NCBI GenBank assembly: GCA_019095985.1
Contig: CM032664.1
Coordinates: forward strand, 26,438,793-26,502,792
Direction of reading: 5' to 3'
Length of the DNA: 64,000 nucleotides
Source of the DNA: Streblospio benedicti
Lineage: Eukaryota; Annelida; Polychaeta; Spionida; Spionidae
Positions within the stretch are counted from its first letter, which is position 1, and each line of letters begins with the position of its first letter. The notes below the pieces were generated by a model. The model saw only the letters and a program-made list of their open reading frames with translations, searched no databases and was not told the DNA's origin. The translations under genes were made by a program, and so were the position numbers. Of the stretch, positions 56,801-64,000 are shown one piece after another.

Positions 56801-59800
56801 TTGGTCTCATGTATTGAAGGTGGTCTCTTAATTGAGGTGGAACTGTACATAATTTCACTAGTTCAAGCAGCCATTGAATATCTTTTTAGGCACTTTGGCT
56901 GACTTTTTTCAGATCACCTGCCAATCGTCCAGCCAAAATAAGGTTATTTTAGAAGCAACGGACAAATTATTTTGAACAGGTTTGAAGGAAAAATAAGGGG
57001 GTCTAAATCTCGTTTTTTTAAAAAGGGTTTAGAAGCTCTCATTTGAATCAAGATTTCAAAGCTTCATAAAAAAGTGGTTTTATATGTAAAATTTTGTTCC
57101 TTTCATCATTGTTTCTCCGGTAGGTTGAATATGTGCAGACTTAAAAATAATAACAGAAAAATGATTTGCAATTAACATTTATTTAAATACCAGTCATATT
57201 TCTTAACAGTTAATCCAATATCTGTCTAATCTATTCCAATTTGTTATACTAAAACATGCCCATATTTAAAGCACTCCGCCAAATTTGATATGTAGTTTCA
57301 GGAATGGCGATCATAGTTCAAATAGCCCTGCATTGTGCCCGTCTCACCTTGCCATACACTCTGCCCTGGTTTTGTACACGGCCGGTTGCGACTGGTTGGC
57401 ATCAGCCAGACACAGCTGCCCCACTTTGTGGAACGTGGTCACCGCCGCGGCTGTGATCGAGGCTAGTGACTGGATCGCCGTCTGGTGAATGTCGCCTGCT
57501 TCCCGCGGTTTCGTGCCAGACGACTGGTCTTTCTGACACTCCACAAGCCACAGTCTGGCTTTCTCCTGCACCTGTTGTTTGAAGAAAGCTTTTCATTTTA
57601 TATCCACGAGTCGATAAGTCATTAAACAGCTTATTCTAGTATGATCATATCAGTATTCATTTATTCGTATAACATGCCCTCCCCTATTTTTCTTAATGTC
57701 TTACTCATACTTAGTGTGTTTACCATCACTCTCATGTAAAGCCAATGAGTTTTATCTTATCTCAATCTATCGGTCCTGGGCGCTTGGATCATAGTAATCT
57801 ATATTATCACACATTGACAAGTATTTTCAGTTTATTGTGCTCCTTGAGGGCATCGATTTTAAAATGAGCATGATAAATCATTATAACACGCTCCTTTGGT
57901 CTTGTATGATACATATTTCAGGCACTATAAGATTAGTAGCGTTAAAATACTCTATCTCAAGTGATCGATGTAGTTTTGTTCATTTTAAATAGCGATAGAA
58001 TAATAGGCTGCCACCAACCTCAATGAGTTTGTCAGGATTTGTGTTGAGGCCCAATTGACCAACATTCTCCTTCATCAGTCCACTGAAGTCATGGTCAGCT
58101 TCGTCTTCTGCATAACAATAAAAGTAGGTGAGAAACAGAATCAAAATATATTCAGAACATAAAAATCGTTTTAAAATCATATCAATCTCTGAAAGTCTGT
58201 TTTGATCAATAAAAACAGTTGACGTTTTAAATTTGAATACTATAGAAAAATAATTACCTCCTCAAATAGTTAAAAAAACAAGACCGCACTAAAACAAAAC
58301 AGTATTATTGATGAATACCAATACACTTTTGAATGCAGCGCAAAATATCAACCTCACCTTCTTCGTCCAGATCTCCGAGCTGACAGGCATCTTTAATGGC
58401 TACCAAACTGGCTTTCGCTGTCGTCAGATCGTCAGAAGGTAAAGATCCCAGCGACCCTCACACTGATTGTAAAGCATAGCCCAGCATATTATGGTAGGGA
58501 TTCATCAACCCTTCACAATTTAATTAATAACTGGGCCACGAATAGCTCAGCATTTCTGAAAAATAGAGCTTCTAACTGTACTAGCAAACATCTATTGAAA
58601 TGATGTCTGGATAGGGATTCATCAAATTTACATATATTTCGGACTATTTCAGAATTAATGTTATACTGGTAAATAGAAATGTTATCAAAAATGTAAATGG
58701 AAAATTTACTTGATATGAACGAAAAGTAATAACTTTATTTGTACCTTGATGATCATCAAATTGTGCTGAAAAGTTTGATTTTAGAGATTCCACAAACTCT
58801 TCTTCTTGTTTTGCTTTCTCTTCTGCTTCTTTAGCAGCTTCTCTCAACATCTGCAAAACAATATGATAGCAAATATTATATGTAAAGTAATCATTAGACT
58901 ACTCATGAGTCATGGGTAATAATGAGTTTAAGAAATACTCAGTCAAAAATACATGTGTTCTGTAAAATCCAGGAAAAATAACACTCATATTCTTTACGTT
59001 TAATATTTAGTACACCTAAAAGAATATCATGCTGTTTTATTAACTAATACACAAGGTCACATGAGGTTACATAACGGAATGATTTTCGCCAGGCGCACTG
59101 TCCATTTCCCACAGGAGACATCCCAGTCCCAGTCATTTTTCTACGTGTATTTATTAGGTATCTGACTACAATTCACGGTAGTGTCGCAGTCTTGGTATAC
59201 CAAACAAAGTTAAAATCTTGTTGTGACTTCTAGGCTCACATTGAGTAAACGCTCACCCGCTACTTTTGTGAAAATTTCAATCCAAACGTCTAGGGCGCTT
59301 GGATGGTTGTGTATATGGTAGTCGTAAATTAATTTGAGATATACTAAATGCTTGCCATAATCATGACCATCAAAACAATCATACATAAATATACAGTCAG
59401 CATTGTATTGTTGCACATTCCTGCATATTATTACATCACCTCACCTCTGACAGATTATTGTGCGTTCCACCGTCCTTTCTTAGCTTCTTTATTCCATGAT
59501 CACCTTCTGCAAGTGCTTCATAGGTTTTCTTTCCAATATTTTCCATCACATCCAAAGTACCATCAACTAAATGCTTGCTCTAAAAATATCATAAAAAAAA
59601 ACAGTTTATTACATTACTAAAGGGCCTTTCCCAATTGATCGCAAATAAGTGCGTGAGAAATTTTGTACGACTCGGTACTTTTGAAAAGAGGTTGCTCAAA
59701 ATGATCACAAGGAAGGTGCTTCGACGAGTTAATACCATGTCAGACAGCCTTGTCTTAACTTTTAAGTGTGCAAACGTGTGGGTCTTAACAACAGGCGCAC

Positions 59801-62800
59801 AAAAATATGCAACACTCTCGTCGTCATTAAAATTATTATGTTTGCAAATCAACGTGCGACCTGTAAAACGTTGGTACACCGGACACACTAGCTCATGGGA
59901 GTGCATTGTACAAGTACAGCGCTCGTGCAATCAAACAGTCTAATAAAAATCAATAGGTGTGCAAGTCTGGGATTAAAATCTGAATTTTGAGGATGTTCAA
60001 AATTCACTTGCGATCACAAAGGCACCTAAAGCAGAGGAGACGGGTCATGTGAGTAATGCGACTGGTCGTGCAACGTATGTGACCGTAGTCGCCAACTGCT
60101 CGCAACACTATTGAGAAAGGGACTTTACAACATCTCATTTTACTGTTTTCATAGATTGAGATATGTAATTTAGTAAATATAAAGTTCTAAATAAAAATAA
60201 AAGAATCAATATTCTTTTTTAACTTTAAACTCAGTGGTAAGAAAGACATCGTCATATCTCACGGCTGAATACGCAGTATATAGTCGTGTTACAGCACTAT
60301 TATTATTTGTAGAACTTGAGCTCAAAATCCAACCAATCAGAAAGCCCACTGTCAGCAACGATATCAAACGTCAGATGTACGATCTCACTGTACATTGCAA
60401 TTCTCAAACTTGATAAAAGTTGATTTAGTCAGCTGTTTCAATACGATGTTTCCATTTATAAAAACAAAACACCCACACTTACCGTGTCTCCCACCTTGTG
60501 GACAACATCTGCGGTTTTCTTCACCACAGACGTGATGCTGTCCACACCCCAGGTGGGTAACCAGCTGGCCCCTCCGCCTTGGGACGTCTCGTCGCACGAA
60601 GCCTCATCCATCTCAGCAGGTTCAGTCTCCTCCTTCGTAGTGTTAGCGTGATCCATGTCTTGAGTTTCAACTGAAACATCAGAACAATAGAATTACCGTA
60701 TTCGTTCTAATAAGTGAGTTTACAAGCACAAATTTCAGCAAAAAAACCTAAAATTAATAAGCACACTCCAACATTTTTTCGTGTTTCATGCATTTTTTTT
60801 TTATAGCGCCACTTTGACCCCACAGAACATGATAACATAACACGCCCGGATGATTATGTGGTAATCCTAAAAAGAGCAAGATTTGTATAATATTTAATCT
60901 GCATAAACAGGGGTTTGCGCTTAATGGGGCAGGTGCGCTTATAAGAACGAATCAGGTAAATAGAAATATTTCACTGAAATTGTTTATAATGCGAACTAAT
61001 AATAAATTGAAGACGACGTTTCTCTATTAGACCACCACTAACCTTCATCACGTTTTTGTCGCTCTGCATCCTTTGCAGCTCTTCTTTCTTGCTCGATTCT
61101 TGCTAATTCATCTGGGTCTGGCGCTCCCAGTCCACTTTCAACAAGTTCCCCGACTGCTTTCATACCTTCACCTAATATAAGTATCAGACAATGTGAATAA
61201 TAACATAAGTAAAACCTTTTACAGGCCGTTACAGCCAAGTATTCAAATAGATTTCAATGTGTAACTAAAATGTACATCTTATCACTTATGATATAATGTA
61301 TCCTTATCTATTCGGCATATTACTTATCAAATATATACCATGAACATGGACTTTGAAGGCTGTGTAATGGGAAAGGCATGAAACCCTTATGGATATAATA
61401 AAATACAATAAAACATATCTTAGTTTTTGCTTACCAACTGTACTAGTGAGTGTGGTTACTGAGCTTGAAGCAGTGTTCAATATTGACGACCCCCATGACC
61501 CCCAACCCCAGCCTCCGCCACCAGACTGAAAAAAGTAAAAGATCATCAGTCATGCAAACAATTAATACAATCCAAAATTGACAGTTCTAAACAGTTATGT
61601 AATACACAATAAATAAATGAATTATTTATTCAATGTCTTGCACTCATTTGTATTAACAATATTATTGTATGCATTAAGTGAAAGGCAGTTGGTTGTATAT
61701 TATGTTTAAATGTATTTCTCATCACTGAGCATAAAGTTCGAACCAAAAATAAAAAGAATTAATATTTTTTTTTAAAACTTTAAACGCAGTGGTAATGAAG
61801 ACATTTAAACAGAAGTTATATATACAATATTTACACTTTACTACTGGACAATCATGCAAGAAAACAGATCTTTCATATGACATTGGCCATATTTCTACAG
61901 TGTGACGGATGTCACATGAAACGGCTGTTTTTTGTACGTGATTGTCTAGTCGTATAGTGTAAATATTGAAAATAAATATATCATTTAGCCTGGATGACTA
62001 ATCTTCACAACATTAATATTAGAAGTTGTTACCTCAAACTGCAAAAATCATATGACTTGTCAATGAAATAATTCATTGACCCAGATTTTTTTTAAAAATG
62101 TTAAAATATCAAATAAAAATAAACATTGGAAGTTCAAAATGACATATATTCATTCCTAATTATGCATTGAATTCATTACAAAATAAAACTTACATTTTTA
62201 GTAGTGTCTTCTGAGAGTCGATCAAACACTGACTTCGCATTAAATTCTTGTTTTTTCTCCATTTCAATATCCTTAGAAGCTTNNNNNNNNNNNNNNNNNN
62301 NNNNNNNNNNNNNNNNNNNNNNNNNNNNNNNNNNNNNNNNNNNNNNNNNNNNNNNNNNNNNNNNNNNNNNNNNNNNNNNNNNTGTATTAACAATATTGTA
62401 TGTAATATAATAATGTAATAAGTGGCAGTTTTCGCATATGATATGTCTAAATGTCTTTCTTACCACTAAGTATAAAGTTTGAAATAAAAATAAAACAACT
62501 AATATTGTTTTTTAAACTTCAAACTCAGTGGAATGAAGACATTAAAAAATAATATTAGAATGTGCAAGAAACAGGCGTTTCATATGACATCAGCCATACT
62601 TCTTCAGTGTGACAGATGTCGTATGAAACGTCTGTTTCTTATACGTGATTGTCCAGTGGTATAGTATATATATTGAAAAAATATATATATATATATCATT
62701 TAGCCTGGATGACTAATCTTCACAACATTAATATTAGAAGTTGTTACGTCAAACTGCACAAAGCATATGACTTGTCAATGAAATAATTTATTTACCCAGA

Positions 62801-63517
62801 TTTTTTAAAAATTCAAAAATGTACATATCAATTATAAAGATTGGAAGATCAAAATTATATATATTCATTGAAAACAGATCTAATCTGTAGTTGAACAAAT
62901 ATATTGCACAATTCATTACAAAATATGAAACTTACATTTTTAGAAGTGTCTTCTGAGAGTCGATCAAAAACTGACTTCGCATTAAATTCTTGTTCTTTCT
63001 CCATTTTAATATCCTTAGAAGTTTCTTCACTATTTGCCCCAGAATTATCATTTGAACCGCTTTTCACTTCATCTGGTTCTGTTGCCTTACTTGCATCAAA
63101 TTCATCATTGCTAGATTCAATTGGTGGTTTTGCTGCATTATCAGGCTCTTTCTTGACATCCTCTTTCACCTCATTATCTTTAGATTCCGTGCATAAAACT
63201 TCCATCTCTACTTTCTCTGTAATGGTTAATTTGCCCATTTCTGTTACTGGCTCGTCAGATTTTTCAGTTACTGATGTTTTTTCAGGTTCTTCTGGCTTAC
63301 TGGCTGGCTTTGACGGTTCACTTGAACTTGAGGAGCCTTTAGACTTTTTATTCTGTCGTTTGTTTCTACCTTTACTCTTTTTAGAACTTTCTTTCTTGGC
63401 ACCAGATTTTGACTGGTTTGCTTCTTCCTTTCTTGGTGATGACGTTGGGGTCACCTCAGAGGAGCCCCCTTCTGCCCCTTCATCTGCACTTTGAAAAGCA
63501 TCTTCACTGTCTGACAT
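53750..63517 (-). CDS. FAM114A: FAM114A (NOXP20) family protein, about 12 coding exons
   Basis: Family known from vertebrate FAM114A1/A2; role poorly defined, linked to Golgi/Rab trafficking and neuronal development. Exons in transcript order: 63517-62936, 61525-61435, 61171-61043, 60670-60483, 59579-59445, 58850-58745, 58456-58358, 58107-58019, 57571-57348, 55307-55236, 54859-54803, 53848-53750; about 620 residues. Seen: acidic start MSDSEDAFQSADEGAEG, a Lys/Ser-rich region, GWGWGSWGSSILNTASSSVT (human GYWGSWGKSLLSSASATV), GKKTYEALAEGDHGIKK (human [17 protein letters not shown]), MLREAAKEAEEK, and the C-terminal STYIQDAFQLLLPV, nearly invariant in the family. Two problems: phases disagree by one base between 57348 and 55307, and the conserved GLxHLEALEMLS segment is absent as an intact exon. 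Part of exon 1 is repeated next to the N gap, probably an assembly artefact. Confidence 0.92.
53913..54333. mobile_element. hAT-like MITE in FAM114A intron 11
   Basis: Begins CAGGGCCACAGCCAGG and ends (reversed) AGGGCTGTAACTACATATG. AATAG lies at both flanks. The interior has GGAGGCAA(T) motifs near both ends, typical of hAT-N elements of marine animals. No transposase. Confidence 0.65.
54803..54859 (-). CDS. FAM114A: FAM114A exon 11
   Basis: DDSEDPDSINPLMTSVYLE, matching ADVLNPLITAVFLE. Phase 0-0, 19 codons; donor GAG^GTATGT. Confidence 0.92.
55236..55307 (-). CDS. FAM114A: FAM114A exon 10
   Basis: Read in phase 0: CDQTLCAEVGMLSSRFSECL then NTAA, matching [20 protein letters not shown]. 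This frame is one base out from the end of exon 9, although the peptides align without a gap. Donor GCG^GTAAGT. Confidence 0.85.
56058..56096 (-). pseudogene. Decayed duplicate of the FAM114A exon 10 start
   Basis: Reverse strand GCTTAGTGTGACCAAA...TCGTGCTGGAAGTG parallels TTTTAGTGTGACCAAACCCTGTGTGCTGAAGTG of exon 10, including the acceptor AG. Small indels break the frame. Confidence 0.55.
56668..56852. mobile_element. Tigger/pogo-like MITE
   Basis: ACAATAGAGCCTCTCTCTTG at the left and AATTGAGGTGGAACTGTACA at the right; GAGACCACC-type interior. Same family as 13260-13812 and 32655-33015. Confidence 0.65.
57348..57571 (-). CDS. FAM114A: FAM114A exon 9
   Basis: VQEKARLWLVECQKDQ, then DIHQTAIQSLASITAAAVTT and FHKVGQLCLADANQ, matching [33 protein letters not shown]. 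GC-rich. Ends GCA AG^GTGAGA, two bases into a codon. Confidence 0.92.
58019..58107 (-). CDS. FAM114A: FAM114A exon 8
   Basis: DEADHDFSGLMKENVGQLGL then NTNPDKLIE, matching [25 protein letters not shown]. Acceptor TTATGCAG, donor GAG^GTTGGT. Confidence 0.9.
58358..58456 (-). CDS. FAM114A: FAM114A exon 7 (5' boundary uncertain)
   Basis: GSLPSDDLTTAKASLVAIKD then ACQLGDLDEE corresponds to human [20 protein letters not shown]. The donor G^GTGAGG is good. The best-phased acceptor, GTGTGAG, is weak, and the preceding family segment (GLxHLEALEMLS) is missing, so the true upstream boundary or a preceding exon is unresolved. Confidence 0.7.
58451..58744 (-). other. FAM114A: FAM114A intron 6 with possible broken exon
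   Basis: Where the family's LEALEMLS segment is expected, the minus strand reads TTAGAAGCTCTA (LEAL, 58575-58564) then seven extra bases then GAAATGCTGAGC (EMLS, 58556-58545). TAGGGATTCATCAA occurs twice nearby (58495 and 58612). Confidence 0.45.
58745..58850 (-). CDS. FAM114A: FAM114A exon 6
   Basis: MLREAAKEAEEKAKQEEEFV then SNFSAQFDDHQ, matching VLREAKEKEE...LFDEFQG. Ends one base into the Gly codon at G^GTACAA. Confidence 0.93.
59445..59579 (-). CDS. FAM114A: FAM114A exon 5
   Basis: SKHLVDGTLDVMENIGKKTY then EALAEGDHGIKKLRK; strong match to [25 protein letters not shown]. Phase 0-0, 45 codons. Donor GAG^GTGAGG. Confidence 0.95.
60483..60670 (-). CDS. FAM114A: FAM114A exon 4
   Basis: Acidic start, then GGGASWLPTWGVDSITSVVK and KTADVVHKVGDT, matching the GAFGVFSTISTAVQSTGK region. 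Acceptor TGTTTCAG, donor ACG^GTAAGT. Confidence 0.9.
60694..60958. mobile_element. MITE family X, copy 2
   Basis: Ends TACCGTATTCGTTCTAATAAG and (reversed) TACCTGATTCGTTCTTATAAG; the interior matches the copy at 28695-29002. Sits 23 bp upstream (genic sense) of FAM114A exon 4. Confidence 0.8.
61043..61171 (-). CDS. FAM114A: FAM114A exon 3
   Basis: EGMKAVGELVESGLGAPDPD then ELARIEQERRAAKDAERQKR, comparable to IEKAETSLGIPGPSE of human FAM114A2 followed by a charged helix. Donor AAG^GTTAGT. Confidence 0.9.
61435..61525 (-). CDS. FAM114A: FAM114A exon 2: Gly/Trp motif
   Basis: SGGGGWGWGSWGSSILNTAS then SSVTTLTSTVG, the family's conserved WGYWGSWG-like motif. Acceptor TTTTTTCAG, donor G^GTAAGC. 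Confidence 0.93.
61824..61968. mobile_element. Hairpin MITE in FAM114A intron 1
   Basis: Arms 61824-61883 and 61909-61968 are imperfect inverted copies (CAATATTTACACTTTACTAC versus, reversed, CAATATTTACACTATACGAC). The corresponding region at 62560-62680 is the second copy of the duplicated contig segment. A diverged relative of the flanking sequence occurs near 60190-60250. Confidence 0.65.
62193..62282 (-). pseudogene. FAM114A: Second, truncated copy of the FAM114A exon 1 end, cut by the N gap
   Basis: Encodes SKDIEMEKKQEFNAKSVFDR then LSEDTTKN with the same donor, versus SKDIKMEKEQ...SEDTSKN in the complete copy. The homology stops at the gap edge and continues in both flanking introns. 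Probably the other allele, not a real exon; a true tandem duplicate is possible. Confidence 0.6.
62283..62382. other. Assembly gap, exactly 100 N
   Basis: A run of exactly 100 N, the usual placeholder for a gap of unknown size. The sequence on its right repeats the sequence that ends on its left. Confidence 0.99.
62936..63517 (-). CDS. FAM114A: FAM114A exon 1 (first coding exon)
   Basis: 194 codons: MSDSEDAFQSADEGAEGGSS, a Lys-rich KKSKGRNKRQNKKSKG segment, then acidic residues to EFNAKSVFDRLSEDTSKN. The ATG at 63517 follows a plausible acceptor (GATTGTAG), so a 5' non-coding exon probably lies upstream. Donor AAT^GTAAGT. Confidence 0.88.
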
Positions 63518-64000
63518 CTTCGTTACTAGGTCTACAATCACAAATCCGTGAATTAGATGAATCAAAATATCTGGTACAAAATCTAAGATGGAGGCCGTTT
63601 AGGGATAGCAGTAGAAGTAATGAGTCAATAAACATTGTACCATGTGATGTTTAAAGACCACATTGTAAATATATAAAGCAGTGGGTCTAGTACTAAAGTA
63701 TTTCGTACTTCGTGTACGATTAATGTGTTGTCCGAGGAACTTAATGTGCCAGTCATGATCTGTTGTTATATGTTATATATTGACTGTACATGTTTTCCTG
63801 AATAAATCTAGATTAATCTAGATCTAATCTAATCTAATTTTCACATTGTACTTTGGTCTAGATTTCATTAATATTTAATGTACGCATTTCACGCAATTTA
63901 TGGGGTTGACAGCTTCTACTGTCACAAAAATACATAAGAAAATTAACATTTCAAATTCTAATCATATGCTACTTCACATATAATGATTTAATATGGTAAT
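63518..64000. other. FAM114A upstream region
   Basis: Probably 5' UTR, 5' intron and promoter of FAM114A. Contains short direct repeats of AATCTAGAT near 63806-63840. No core promoter motif stands out and no other gene is seen. Confidence 0.6.

Larger units (their letters stand above)
55308..57347 (-). other. FAM114A: FAM114A intron 9
   Basis: Contains a diverged partial copy of the exon 10 start (56058-56096) and a Tigger-like MITE (56668-56852). An extra exon that would resolve the phase conflict could lie here; I did not find one. Confidence 0.6.

Noticed and set aside
59589-59943. Overlapping frames of 113 (minus) and 102 (plus) codons beside FAM114A exon 5
   Set aside because: Intronic, no homology on either strand, mutually overlapping.
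62904-63494. 196-codon plus-strand frame
   Set aside because: Antisense of FAM114A exon 1; the minus strand carries the family match.
1-64000. CRISPR arrays, operons, bacterial genes or horizontally acquired genes
   Set aside because: The whole window is intron-bearing animal DNA; no array-like spacer pattern or intronless foreign gene was seen.

Overview
The window is animal (metazoan) nuclear DNA. It is AT-rich, with short exons separated by long introns that mostly follow the GT-AG rule. Many small transposon relics and one run of exactly 100 N indicate a draft assembly. The repeats (tRNA-derived SINEs, CR1/Jockey-type LINE pieces, a Penelope-like fragment, and piggyBac-, Harbinger-, hAT- and Tigger-type MITEs) and the protein divergence suggest a bilaterian invertebrate, probably marine. 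I cannot name the species from the sequence.

Three conserved protein-coding genes were reconstructed exon by exon from family resemblance and splice phase. (1) Minus strand, 31777 down to 5448: an alpha-1,3-mannosyl-glycoprotein 4-beta-N-acetylglucosaminyltransferase (GnT-IV, MGAT4A/B type, family GT54). Fourteen coding exons join in frame to 551 residues, from an N-terminal membrane anchor to a C-terminal lectin-like domain. (2) Plus strand, 35157 to 50638: a RecQ helicase of the RECQL5 type. Eighteen coding exons join in frame to 1293 residues, with helicase core, Zn-binding motif, internal KIX/IRI-like region, long acidic and Ser/Pro-rich inserts and a C-terminal SRI domain. (3) Minus strand, 63517 down to 53750: a FAM114A (NOXP20) family gene in about twelve coding exons, with one unresolved phase conflict and one conserved segment missing or damaged.

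Layout: MGAT4 and RECQL5 are head to head, about 3.4 kb apart, in an interval full of LINE debris. RECQL5 and FAM114A converge, 3.1 kb apart, with two hairpin-forming inverted repeats between them. Bases 1-5447 lie 3' of MGAT4 and contain no gene I can support. The three genes share no obvious pathway: Golgi N-glycan branching, genome stability at transcription sites, and a poorly characterised trafficking/neuronal family.

Main points of interest: a candidate alternative MGAT4 exon in matching phase that resembles the exon next to it; a GC-AG final intron in MGAT4 with an alternative C-terminus if retained; a probable unmerged allelic overlap around the N gap that duplicates part of a FAM114A exon; a PP1-docking-like motif in RECQL5; several complete non-autonomous DNA transposons with target-site duplications; a near-perfect 155-bp inverted repeat just after RECQL5; and a 38-bp perfect palindrome.
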